Source: Rhizophagus clarus
Lineage: Eukaryota > Glomeromycota > Glomeromycetes > Glomerales > Glomeraceae
Direction: 5' to 3'
Assembly: GCA_015698045.1 (NCBI GenBank)
Contig: BLAL01000018.1
Coordinates: 1 to 64,000, forward strand
Length of the DNA stretch: 64,000 nt
The stretch's first letter is position 1. Each line of letters starts with the position of its first letter. Below, in pieces: positions 21,011-32,708 of the stretch. The position numbers and the translations under genes were made by a program. The notes under the pieces were generated by a model. That model was not told where the DNA came from. It ran no database searches and was given only the letters and a program-made list of their open reading frames with translations.

Positions 21011-24000
21011 CAGTGTTGGCAAATTCTGGAATCCACATGTATTTCAGTCTTCAGTTTCCAGTATTCCAATGGATTGTTCACTAGAATACAATCAGAACAC
21101 TGGAATATTAGAATTTAATTTGAAATACTGGAATATAAAAAATTATTATGGAATACTGGAATTTAGTTCAAAATACTGGAATATATACGTATTATCAATA
21201 CAAATTTATGATTTTACACAAAAATTCTTTATTTAGTAATCAAAATACATTTATTATAATGACATATTAGAAAAAAAACTAGATGCTACTAATTGAATTT
21301 AAATAAAGTTGTTAAATCCTATTTTGCATCATTATTATCTGCAGGATGAATTTGTGTGCTAAGTAATTCATTTAAATTTTCATTTATTTCATTACCTGAA
21401 ATATTATCTTCGCTGTTACCTATATCTTTTTTATCTAATCCCTCAAACTATAGTTTAATAAATTCATTTGTTTCTTCGTCATTTTCATTATCACTATTAT
21501 CATCTATGTCAATATCATCTACATTCAATTCTGGTGGTTCTAATATAGCATCATTAATTTCTTCATCCCCCAATAGGCAATGCCACTCTATTATTGTTAA
21601 CCTGTTGATTATCAAATGTAATGCTTTTTACAAACTTTTCTCTTTGGAGTTCACTACGAATTTGTGCTATCTATAAAACTTTGGAATACTAAATTAAAAT
21701 GAAATTAATAAATTATGATCATTGATAAATAATATATTTAATATATTTAACTTACATTTAAGTTATTCTGTCTTTTAGTATGTAAAAAGCACATAGAAAA
21801 AAATAGACATTCACATGAGACAGAGTTAACACATATGCTAAACAATTTTGTTGCTACTTGTGATAATTCTGGAACTGAGTCGCTCAAAAATGACCAATAA
21901 TCTAAAGGGATTTGCTCTAATTCTAATAAAGAAGATTCATTAAATGGAAAATGTTTCTTTTTATATGCTAATAATTCTCGTACTATAGTAGTTGGATTTT
22001 TACCAAACCATTTAATATAACCCACTTATTAAGATTAATGTATGAAAGTTTAGGATTTGATACAAAAAATTGTAAATTATAGGATGGATGTAAAAAAAAG
22101 GATAAAATAAGCAAAGGTTGCTCCCAAGTTTTCCATCATCTTTCTAATCTACTTGTTATCATTTCCTTATAATTTTCATCATTACATTCTAATGTACATT
22201 GCATGAAATATCCAAAAGAGTGTAATATATCATATAATTGAGCTTTATCTTTTTGTAATAAATTTAATGCAGCATAATATGGATAAAGAATCTTTTCTAA
22301 TTCTATAAGATTTAACCAAAAATCTGGATTATCAATAATTGAGATAATTTTACTAGCCATTAGTTTGCTACCATTATTTTCTTCTTCATCTTGTATAACT
22401 GTAATATCACTAAGATCATTTCTTCCTGCTAAAGACTAGATATTTAAAATAATTGTTAAATTAATAATTTTTAATAAAATATTAATTTTAAAAATTAAAA
22501 ACTAACCTTTAGTGCACGTTTATTTTTGAAAACTGATTGGTAACAAAAGTAATAAGAATTCCAACATGTTTCACCAGGTTTTATTAGCATAATATATTTA
22601 TTATATATTCTTTTTTATTCATCACGAAGATCTTTTGTAAATTTTGATGATGCATTAAAATATTTAACGATTGCAGTTGCATTTTTAGAAGCTTCAAGTA
22701 ATTTTGGTGATGATTTGAGGACATCTGCTACACAAAGATTTGCCTGATGAGCAAAACAAGGCAAAAAAACTATATCATAATGTATACGTCTCAATTGTTT
22801 TCTAAATAACAAAAATTATTATTTATTAGTATAATATAGAATTTAAAAAAAGAAAAAAATACAAAAAAAAAGATTCTTACCAAGTTGCATTGTAAGAAGA
22901 AGCAGAATCAGTGATGACAGTATTTATTTTTATATTTTTTGCTTGAGTCTCATTTAAAAATGCACTAATATGTTTAACTGCTGCATCAGTATTTTCACGA
23001 TCTCCACTAATATCTTTTGCTCCCCATATTAATACTTGTCTGTCTGATCTTGTAATTACCAAACCCAAAATGTTTTGTTTAATAACATTTTTCCATCCAT
23101 CAAGCAAAATAGAAACACCATATTTGTCTTCTTTAGTAGCAGTTTCTATATTATTTTATACATTTTTGGCAGTATTTTTTAGTATTTCATCAGCTAAAGT
23201 TTTTCAACTTGGTAATTGTAATAAAGGCAAAATAAAATTAAAAAATTCAATTGTTTCCTGATTTTCCACCCATTGAAATGCCCATCCATTTGAAATTGTC
23301 ATACGTAACAACAATTTGTAAAACGTGTCTATCTTATTTGGATAAAGTTTCCTTCCAATATACTGATTGATAGTTGATTGTACTTTGATAGAATTATTAT
23401 GTAATCATTTTGATGCACCACTTGTAGAAGTTGATGCAAATGATTGTGTAGAAAATGATGCTTGTGAAATATCATCATCTTCTAGTTCTGGCACTTTAAT
23501 AATAAATATAATAATTAATAATATAAAAATAAATAAAAAAAGAAAATTATAAAATGTAAAATAAAAATTACATTGATGTGATCGATCTAATTGTCTTTTC
23601 AAATTATTAGCTAATCAAAGTTCAGCTGTTCTTTGTTTTCTTGCTTCCATATTCTCTTTTACATATTCAATTTTATATGAATATGTTGTTTTAAAATTTT
23701 TACATACAGATAAATGTTTGCCGATACTAGGAACTGTATTTGACATATTTATTTTTTGTGCTTCTACTTCTACCCAAGTTCAGCCTTTTACCGTTATACA
23801 ACCCTGACATATCACTAAATAATTACTTTGGTTAACCTTAATATCTTTTTTTACATAAACAAATTCATTAAAATAATGAGAAGATTTTCCACCATGGCTT
23901 GATATATTGTAATGTATCTAGACTCTAGTTCTGTTTATTTAATTATTTTGAAAGTTAAAAAAATTTTTTTCAGTTAATCTATGATCTGTTTGTTACATTG

Positions 24001-24158
24001 GAATACTGAAATCAATTTCAGAATAAAATTCTGATGTTTCATCAAAATTCTGGTATTCCAGTATTCTGATATTCCATTGGTTATTCCAATGGTATTCCAA
24101 TATTCCAGTTTTCAGTTCCAGTAAAATTTTCACTGGAAATTGGAATTTCCCATCACTG
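21011..24158. mobile_element. Complete hAT transposon with 8-bp target duplication
   Basis: The ends are CAGTGTTGGCAAATTC and, inverted, CAGTGATGGGAAATTC, 14 of 16 matching. The duplicated 8-mer CTTTTAAC flanks both sides (21003-21010 and 24159-24166), the signature length for hAT insertion. Subterminal regions contain many TGGAATACTGGAAT / ATTCCAGTATTCCA repeats in both orientations, as expected for transposase binding sites. The interior encodes a degenerate hAT transposase on the minus strand. It inserted into an older relic whose reading frame resumes across the insertion. Confidence 0.92.
21747..23910 (-). pseudogene. hAT transposase with BED finger, broken by several stops
   Basis: Read leftwards from about 23910. 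A BED-type zinc finger (CQGC ... HLSVC) is followed by PELEDDD, then a DUF659-like start with LLDGWKNVIKQNILG and TDSASSYNATW. FLPCFAHQANLCVADVLK follows, and the C-terminal hAT dimerisation block has LDYWSFL, LSQVATKLFSICVNS and HTKRQNNLN. Introns are visible, for example at about 23496-23570 and 22812-22890. In-frame stops occur at 23780-23782, 23615-23617, near 23404, near 23199 and near 23154. Four are TGA where CGA would restore sense and one is TAA. This copy cannot make active transposase. Confidence 0.85.
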
Positions 24159-24166
24159 CTTTTAAC

Positions 24167-24520
24167 AAACTTAGGAAGAGAGAAATTAACTTATTCAAAA
24201 GAGACTGTCTTAGATCTAGAGAATACTTTCTCAGATAACCTGCTACTAAAACTGATAAAAGAATTATTTTCTTTTAAGATTTTAAGTTTGTGTTATGTTT
24301 TCTTCAACTTCTTCTTAACAGCTTTTTTCTAAAACTTGAATAAAGGTGTAGCAGATAGTATGATTGGTATATGACTTATTATGTCACTTTATGTATCATC
24401 TAAATTTATAGAATCTGATTGGTATGATAAATTCTTTAAATTTTTCTTAATTAGTAATGTATGATGTGATATTACAGTAAGCTAAGAATTTGCTATGCTT
24501 TCTGCTCCTCCATAAGACTT
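24167..24520 (-). pseudogene. Eroded ORF relic interrupted by the hAT element
   Basis: The minus strand reads coding-like residues such as LLIKKNLKNLSYQSDSINLD and KENNSFISFSSRLSEKVFSR, broken by TAG or TAA at sites where CAG or CAA would restore sense. The frame runs up to the hAT target site and continues beyond it at 21002. The family is not certain; a LINE-type ORF is likely. Confidence 0.4.
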
Positions 24521-26906
24521 ACAAAAAATTAAAAAATGATTAATAATAGTTGTCAAGAAAGAGAAAAGTTAACTGGCATATTTGTGATATTCTAATAAAA
24601 TTCTTTTTCTTGAACTTACAGTAAAAGTCTCTTATATTCTATTTTCAAGTAATAGTTTTTATACATGATTTTTGACTTAGTTTTGTCATCCTTCATTATT
24701 ATGTTTACTTTTAGAGATGGTTATGAAAAGTAGTTCTATAAATTCATCTAACTTTATGTAGTAGTATCATTCAAACTCTTGTCATATTTAGTGATAATAT
24801 GAGATAAGGAACTTATTTTTTGCATTTTTAAAGTAGGTCAGTTTACTTAGTAGAGAAATAAGTAGTAGTTGAAAATAAATATTTTTCTTTTCATAAAAAT
24901 TTGGTTTACAGATTAATAGGAAAGAATTTGTATGTTTTTATTTATATAATATATATAATATATTAATATTTATTATTATTATTTATATATTAAAATAGTT
25001 TTTTACAATTATTTTACTATCTAATGGTTTAATTTAATTAAACTTTTTTTTTGTTTTGTAAAGCTTAACAAAAGTTACAAAATAAAAAAAATTCATAAAA
25101 ATTAGATTACTAAATTACAAGTTAATTATATAAATATAATTATATATATTATTATATATTTTTTTAATTAATTAAAATGTAATCAAATGGAGGGTAGAAA
25201 TAAAGATTACTAATTAAAAAAAAATCAGTTAATTTCTGGCATACTCCTAAAAAAAGAAACTATGTATAGAAGGGATACTGTAATCTATGATATACAGTAT
25301 TTATATTATATAAAATAATTTATTAATGATTAGCAAAACTTATATCTTTTTTATTAATTACTAAAAAAATAAAATTTAGTTTATTAAATTTTTTTACTAA
25401 TATATATATATTTAATAGTAGCAATTTTATATTTTTAAAAATTAACAAATAATTAATTAATGACTATCTTAATTTATAATTTTTTAGTTTTTAATAATAA
25501 TTTTTTATTTTAATAATTAGGGTAATAATATATATATATTAGCTAATATTTTAAGAAGTGAAAAATCTTAGGTTATACAATTTTTAAAAAATATGATTGG
25601 TTGCATATGACTAAAATATCTTACCTGAAAATAAAAGGTAAATGCTTATAGTAAAAAAATATTAGTTAATATATATTATTATTCTTACAAAATAATTAAT
25701 TTTAGTTTATTAAAATATACCTATTAAAATCTATAAAATGATACTAGTAAATTTATATTTTTAGTATTAATAAATGGTAAAATATATTGAAAATTTATTA
25801 TATAATTATAATAATTTATTATTATTATTTCTGAAAATTTATTAATTAATTAGAATTTTTATATAAAAAATATTATAAATTTGATATAAAATATTATTTT
25901 TTAATACATTACTTTTAAAAATAATTAAAAATTTACTAATAATGATTTGTAAAATTTCTTTTAAATTTAAATAAAATATAATTAAATAAAATAAATATAA
26001 AGTTTAAAATTAAATTATTTAAAATATATAATTTATTATGGTTTATATTATACATTAAATTTTAAATAATAATGGTATAACTGGTTTTTTTCTAGTAATG
26101 GTTGAACTCAAATTATTTAAATTGTTAAAAAACAGAATGGTAATAAAAAGCTAATTGATACTTTAACATTTAGAATAAACTTATAAATTATATTTATAAA
26201 TTTTAATAGTGAACTAATATTAGACTTAATTGATATTATTATTCCATATCATCTTTTTATTTTTATAACTATAATTTGAAATTTTTAAAGAAATTTACTT
26301 TAGCTAATGGTTTTAACTAAATACTTTTAGGATTATATTAATTTAATAATTAACAATAAATGCATAATAAGAATAAATGCAATCTAGACAATAATATAAA
26401 GAAATCTAATCAAAATTTTACTTTAAAGTCATCAGATTAGTCTAAAAAATCACATTGGAACAAATAGAAATTATTGGCAAATATTATGCAATTCTTAGAA
26501 TAAGCTTTACATTAATTAATATGTTTCAATAAATCTATACCTATGTGAATGGATTGGTGATTACTTTGTATCTTTAATAGTATATCAGTTATTTTTACAA
26601 TAAAGTTCATTGCATTTTAAATACCAAAAAAAAAAAAAAAAAAAAAAAATAAATAAATAAATAATATTAAACTGATTTTAGTAGACAAATGTATCTGAAA
26701 AGTTTTACAATCTAAAAGATAAAGATTATATTTATTTTAATTAACTTTAATTGCTTATAAATTACAAGTAAAAATTGTTATTAATTAATTCATCTATTTT
26801 AATAGATTAATATTCAAAAACTATTTTAAATTATAAAAGAATTTATAATGATAAAACTTCAAAATTCATATCACTAATCTATTCATATTTGAATTATTAT
26901 TTTAGC
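24521..26906. other. Very AT-rich desert
   Basis: No gene is visible. The sequence is mostly AT runs with TA-rich simple repeats and an A tract near 26624. One eroded MITE lies at 25520-25684. It separates the repeat-rich left part from the gene-dense right part. Confidence 0.6.
25520..25684 (-). mobile_element. Tourist-like MITE, heavily eroded
   Basis: A 165-bp element flanked by TTA on both sides (25517-25519 and 25685-25687). It aligns along its length, in opposite orientation, with the copy at 45831-45989. The shared middle includes AATATGATTGGTTGCA and ATCTTACCTG. The copies differ mainly by C to T and G to A changes in this one. A 3-bp TWA duplication fits the PIF/Harbinger group. Confidence 0.7.
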
Positions 26907-27713
26907 TTACATTTTTTTTGAAGTTTCATAATCAGTTACTTCAAATCCACTTTCTTTCCAATTATCATATCCACCTATTAAGCTTTTAACATTTTCTTTT
27001 TTATATCCCAATCTAACTAAACTTTCTGCTGCCATTACACTGGATAAATTTAAAATAAAATATGAATTAGTTAAATAAAAAATATTAAATCATTCGTCAA
27101 AAATTACCTTCTTAAACCACCAGCACAATAAACAACAATATCTCTTCCATTTTCCAAATCATTCACTTCTTTAACGCTTGTCACTTTTCTTTCAACATCT
27201 CTTTCCAATATACCACGTGGTAAAGGAATTGCTGTTGGTATAATTCCTCTTAATTGTTCATCTTTTTCTCGAACATCAATAATAATTGGAGGTTGTTTTG
27301 GTGTAGAGAATGAAGAATTAAGTGATGAATGAAGTTCTTGTGGTGTTATTTCAGAAATCGGATATGATTCTTTAATTTTTTTAACTAACTCTGAAAATCT
27401 GTTAAACACAATAGTTGACTATTTAAATCCAATTAACGAATTTAAACAGACATTATTAATTATGAGAATTTAAACATATTAAAAATGTACGTGCAGTAAG
27501 TGCATTAAAAAAATTTTTTTTATACTTTACCCGAGAAAATTGACGAGTTTTATAGTTGGTAAAGTAAGGATTTGACGGTGTCTTTGGTCCAAGTACATGC
27601 AATTTGGTTAAATTCGTGGGCTAACATTAAAAAAAAAAAAATATTATTAAAAAATCATTAGGTATTAAGAATAGTTATTGAATTTTGCTGTTTACCTTTA
27701 AAATACCAAACAT
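26907..27713 (-). CDS. Rhodanese-domain protein, probably mitochondrial
   Basis: Four exons (27696-27713, 27531-27620, 27108-27418, 26907-27039) with GT-AG introns. The N-terminus is basic and hydroxylated, ending KTRQFSR, like a mitochondrial presequence (inferred). The rhodanese domain follows: PPIIIDVREKDE, then GIIPTAIPLPRGIL, and the active-site loop VYCAGGLRR with the catalytic-type cysteine. It ends with GGYDNWKESGF. Single-domain rhodaneses transfer sulfur from persulfide donors; the physiological acceptor cannot be told from sequence. The exon 3 start uses an AAATAG acceptor, which is the one that keeps the frame. Confidence 0.88.
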
Positions 27714-28148
27714 TTTTTCTTTTGCTTACGACAAACAAACGGGCATGCGTCAGTTAAAAAGGAAAAATCAATTAATGAGAAATGTAGATCACTCGTGTAA
27801 ATTGATTAAATGGGAGATGATCTGCAATAAAATATCACAGTAGTATTACAGTATTAACTAGCAGCGCAGAGTCGCTGGTGAACTGGATTTGGGATCAGTC
27901 AAATGCATTATATGTGACAATATTCACAAGCTATAACCTCGACTTATGATTTAAAAATTTATTATAAAGTTATGTATTTTTTATTAAGATATTGTATAAA
28001 AGAACAAATTTTTTTTATATATTCGGTGAAGATGCTTTTTTTTTTAACTTAGTCAACAAAATAAATTAATAAATAATTATATCAAAGATGATTAAAATTC
28101 GCAAATTACTCGAAGTTAACACTAATTCTTACCAGGTTTATCATATAT
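27714..28148. other. Intergenic region between rhodanese and uL15
   Basis: Upstream of the rhodanese start and downstream of the uL15 stop. AT-rich with no further gene. It presumably holds the rhodanese promoter and the uL15 3' end; no motif was recognised. Confidence 0.4.
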
Positions 28149-28939
28149 TTATGCTACTAATTGAACAACGCCTCCAACTTTCTTTATTTTTTCTTCAGCT
28201 CTTCTAGAGACAAATCTTGCTTTAACAATAACAGGTTGGTTAGGTAAATTACCTTTACCTAATACTTTGCCATATCCCTACAACCATTTAGATAAATTAA
28301 TAAAAATATCAAATAATTCATGTTTTCGACTTATTTCACTCCTACTCACTGCTCTTAAAGTATCAATGACGGGCGCAACGTCTTTTGTGGTAGCATACTT
28401 TTTCCTCGTTTGTTCAGTTACCAAAGTCCATAGTTTATCCAAGTTGACAGTAGGACAATGATATTTTTGCTTGGTCAAATGATAATGTCTCATACCGACT
28501 TTACCGAAATATCCTGGATGATATTTATCCATGTTTGTACGATGATGATGTTGACCACCTGCAAGACCACGTCCTCCCGGGTGTTTACGATGTTTGCCTA
28601 TGAAAGGAAGAAAGAAATTTAAAATTTATTCACATCAAAAAAAGGGAAAAAGAATCAATTTTTTACTTACCGATACGACCATGTCCTGCGGAAACATGCC
28701 CACGTTTCTTTCTATTCTTCTTAAGTCTTGAAGGCTATACCAGATGAAATAGTTTAATAACCGTTAATTTATTAACAAACGGGAACATTTTTTAATTTGT
28801 AATAACCAATAAATTGGATGACCATCCATTATTTCAAGCTTTCCTTAATAATATCTTTACTAAATCAACTGTCTCATTTTACATTTTTCTAAAATTTATA
28901 GTTATCAGCTTTAATAATAATAACAAAAATATTTACCAT
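28149..28939 (-). CDS. RPL27A: Cytosolic ribosomal protein uL15 (L27a/L28)
   Basis: A large-subunit ribosomal protein close to the tRNA exit region. Four coding exons: 28937-28939, 28671-28734, 28350-28597 and 28149-28277. The first contains only the ATG, followed directly by a GTAAAT donor; exon 2 then gives [20 protein letters not shown]. The glycine/histidine-rich stretch [20 protein letters not shown] and [17 protein letters not shown] are family hallmarks. The end [12 protein letters not shown] ... VGGVVQLVA is also conserved. Length is about 147 residues, normal for the family. It diverges from the aprataxin gene with about 170 bp between the starts. Confidence 0.96.
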
Positions 28940-29111
28940 GTCTTATTATATTTCAAACAAACGAGAAATGAGAAAGAGATTGTAAAAAAAAAAAAAATTT
29001 AAGCACGTGAAGATGATAAGAATACAGATGCCAATGGCCAATCATGATCCTTAATTTATCAATAAATTGATTTAGTGTTGATATCAATTTTGGAAAGTCT
29101 AAGCCTAAAGT

Positions 29112-31315
29112 ATGAATAAACGTCCTCAACAACTCTCAGCAGAGCTATCTGAAAACAATTCGACTTCAAAACGAAGAAAAATGGTTTTAAAATTAATCTT
29201 TATAAAATTTATAAAAAGAATAGTTTTTTTTATTATCTTTTTGATTAATTTTAATATAGGATGGACAAAACCGACTTGTTAGACTTGGGTTTCCATCTAT
29301 TTCGACCAATTTTGGTGATTTTCCATTAGACATTGCTGCAGAAATCGGCTGTGAGGTTTGTTCAAATATATATATAATTTATTTTACTACTTTATATGGT
29401 TTTGTATACTTTGTCTTATAATGAAGATATATTTAATGAAGGCGATAAAAGAATTTTTGAAATTACATAGAGAATTCGATTTTAACCTGATTCTGACTGA
29501 ACAGGATTCTAAAGTTTTAAACGTGTTTGAATTGGTATATTCAGTTTTCCTGTTTTATTAACGTATAAACAAATTAAATGATTTAATCACCGAATTTGTT
29601 TTGGTAGAAATGGAAAGAGATAAAAGATGATTTGGAAGATTTTAAATTTCAAACGAAAAATGGAAATTTATTGCGATTAAAAAATGATCTTGGAATTGAG
29701 TGTAGGTCTGATATCAATTAAAGTACTTTTTATGTTTATTTGAAATAAAATTTATGAAAGTTTTGCGATGAAAAGGTTTATTGTTGTAGAAACAACTTGG
29801 AGAATGAAACTAGGTAATTGTTCACCAATAGAAATACTGTAAAATATATGAAATGTTGGTTATATATTTTTGTTATATCAGGCACAAATAAGTTGAGTAA
29901 ACAAATTTTTGATGTTCTTGGATCAAAGCTACATGAAGAATTAAAACGGTTATATCCAAATCCTGGAGTAGTAAGTATTCCGTTTTCGCTAGGTTTTATA
30001 ATATCCGTTTGTTCATAAATTGTTATTATAGGTTGGTGAGGCATATCCGGTAAAAATCCCAAAAGATTCCGATCTACATATAAACGAAGGCATTGAGCAG
30101 GTCTTCTTCTTTAAATTCATTTATTTATAACAAGAACACTTAACAAATATTTCATGTTATATAAATATTTTCTTAGATCATTTTTTTAGTATCTCCAAAT
30201 ATGAATACATCGAGACCCGATCCAGTTTCACTTGAAAAAGCAAAAGAATTACTCAGAAAAACGTATAATTCTATGTTGAACGCGTTTTGGGAGTTAAAAA
30301 ATGGACAAGAATATCGTCCGATTGCAACCAAAAGGGATGAGTCACAAAAAGTTTCAGCGTGTAAGGAATAATCAACCAATTAAATTTGACACGCATATTT
30401 TATATTATTTTTTGTTATCTTATCGTTTAATTATCTTTCGTTTGTGAATTAGTTGACATTTTGATGAAATCCGCAAGTAAACCTTCGCCAAAAATTTCTC
30501 CTGAATCATCAAGAAGAACTTCTAAAGTAGGAAGTGGGGAATGGAATAACGTCTTATTACCGTATTGTCAAAAACCAGAAGCGTTCCCAAAATCTGAAGT
30601 TTACTATTATGATAATGAATTTGTTATCATTTTTGATAAATATCCTAAAGCGAAAAAACATTTATTAGTGATACCACGAAAACAAATTGATAATATTGGA
30701 GAATTGAAGAAACAAGATCTAGAATTAGTGAGGGCATTGAAGGAAAAAGGACAATGGGTTATTAAAAAGTAAGTTCATTAGACATATTATTTCTTCTACT
30801 CATTATTTTCGAATCGTAATTTATTTTATTTTTTTATTAGAATGAAACATGAAAATCCAAAACTACTTTTTCGTATGGGATTTCACGCTGTTCCAAGTTT
30901 AAGGTAATAATATGTTTAGCGTCATTTAATTGGTATTTTTTTTTTTTCGATAATTGAGTACTAATTTAATCAAAGACAACTCCACATGCATGTGATTTCG
31001 CAAGACTTTATTTCACCTTCATTGAAGAATAAGAAACATTGGAATTCATTTACAACGGAGTTTTTTATAGATGTGGAAGGAATCGAAAGGATATTGGAGG
31101 AGCAAGGAGAAGTTAAGGTGTGTTTTTTTTTGTTTTTTTTTTTTTTTGTTTTATTGCTTAACATTAAAACTGACAAACTTTTTATTTAGTTTAATAAAAC
31201 ATATTATGAAGATTTATTGAAATCACCTTTAAAATGCCATTTATGTGATGCGAAATCAATAAAATTTATTCCAGATTTAAAAAAACATTTAGAAGAACAT
31301 TGGAACGAAAGTTAA
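29112..31315 (+). CDS. APTX: Aprataxin-like protein with macro, HIT and zinc-finger domains
   Basis: Likely repairs abortive DNA ligation by removing 5'-AMP from DNA ends in the nucleus. About ten exons give roughly 465 residues. A macro domain fills about residues 25-240 (RLVRLGFPSIS, KLGTNKLSKQIFDVLGSKL, VSPNMNTSRPD, LLRKTYNSML). After a linker comes the HIT domain (VYYYDNEFVIIFDKYPKAKK, HLLVIPRKQ, RQLHMHVISQDF). A C2H2-type finger (CHLC ... H....HW) closes the protein. The block LKNKKHWNSFTTEFF is typical of aprataxin. Splicing at 29776 (acceptor AAAAG) is required for one continuous frame. Macro plus HIT plus finger recalls plant bHLH140-type proteins; animal aprataxin has an FHA domain instead. 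Confidence 0.88.
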
Positions 31316-31465
31316 TAGTTGTAAACGTGTCTGAAAGTATAAATTGTTGGATGCACTAGTCTTTGATAGATTATTTTGGAATAAACAATTCAGCAATATA
31401 AATAAATATATGTAAAAATGCGATTTTATGTAAAAATTCATTTCATAATTAAAAAAGTTTGTTTA

Positions 31466-32598
31466 TTAAACAATTTGTTCTAATTCTCTAGCATAATGAA
31501 GTGCTTGTTTTATAATACTGTCTGAAGGTATTTCAACATGATCATCATCTTTAGTAGTAAAATAAATTTTCATCTCGGCTTGACTAACACTCCATCCACG
31601 CTAAATTTAATAATGATCAATACGCATATACAATAAAAGAATCAAACTATGATAATATTACTTACTTCACTTGCAAAATTCAAAAGTTCATTAGTATTAT
31701 TATTAAAAAATAACAAAGTAGCGGCATCAGCCAATGGTAAATAAGAATAAGCTTTCTCACTGCAACTGGCAATTTCGTTCCTATAAATAACAAATATAGA
31801 TTATATATTTGCATTGTATCCTATAGTGAATATCGTTTACAAGCTACCTGATAGTGCCCATTAAAATATCAATGAAAAACAAGTATTCGGGTGCAGGTAC
31901 TTCATTTCTTGAATTCCAAACTTTGTTATAACTACCTTCCATTAAATATTGTTCTAAATGGACAGGATGTTTAATATAAACACTTTCTAAAAGTTGTTCC
32001 GGTTCAATATTCTCTAATGCTGTATGAAATTCTGCAATTCGATTTTGGGACAATAATCTCAATAAATTCAATCCTGTTAATGGATACATTGCTTGTGAAG
32101 GCTGGAGCAAAGAACTATAATATCAAAAAAAATGAGATCATTCATTATTAAATTAATGAAAGATTAAATTTTACTATTTATGCACCTGTAATCAGTGTAA
32201 TAAGTGTTTAATTGTGCTATATATCTTTCAAATGATGGTATATCCTTGACACGAACACTCCAGTAAGCTCCAATTTCCAAAATATCGCCTATGGAATGAT
32301 TAATCGTATTACAATCAATGTAAAAAGCTATTCTCAAGACATACTTTAAATTTTTAACATACGCGCAATGAGAAGTTCTTCTGCACTTTTTACATCCCCT
32401 TCAGGAAGCAAAAGCTGCATTTTAGATAATGCAACCTATAAAAAAAAAACATTAACAGCCTTATAATGTTAATGAAAGCAAGTATTCGGTAATAACCTTA
32501 AGTTTAGCTAGATAGTCTCCACATTTTTTTAAATCAGGATTTGGTGAATTAAATTCCTTCTTAAGATTGTTGTAGAGAACCGTCGAGTTACTTGACAT
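31466..32598 (-). CDS. RPN12: 26S proteasome regulatory subunit Rpn12 (PSMD8)
   Basis: Subunit of the proteasome lid. Six exons (32497-32598, 32363-32435, 32186-32288, 31848-32114, 31666-31780, 31466-31600) give exactly 264 residues, matching the family. Visible hallmarks are [16 protein letters not shown], the central [17 protein letters not shown] with EFHTALE, and [20 protein letters not shown]. The PCI-type end [14 protein letters not shown] runs to the conserved tail [11 protein letters not shown]. It faces the TAD1 gene across a 110-bp divergent promoter region. Confidence 0.95.
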
Positions 32599-32708
32599 GA
32601 TTCAAAAATCAAAAGAACAAAAAAAAAAATTTTTCATGGTGTCAAAAATTACGTCATAACTCATGATATACGCTTCTAGGCCCGTGGGCCGAAGATCGTA
32701 AATTTAAT
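32599..32708. promoter_or_regulatory. Divergent promoter region of RPN12 and TAD1
   Basis: Only 110 bp separate the two start codons. It contains TTACGTCATAA (around 32649), which includes a CRE/ATF-like TACGTCA core, and an interrupted palindrome GGCCCGTGGGCC (32679-32690). These are the only GC-rich features here and are good candidates for shared regulation, though no factor is proven. Confidence 0.4.

Noticed and set aside
21356..21676. Plus-strand serine-rich ORF inside the hAT element
   Set aside because: It lies in the non-coding end of the element, opposite the transposase strand, and looks like an antisense shadow.
29789..29812. Apparent frame break in the aprataxin gene using the TTGTAG acceptor
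   Set aside because: The upstream acceptor at 29775 (AAAAG) gives a continuous frame through VVETTWRMKLGTNKLS, so no mutation is needed.
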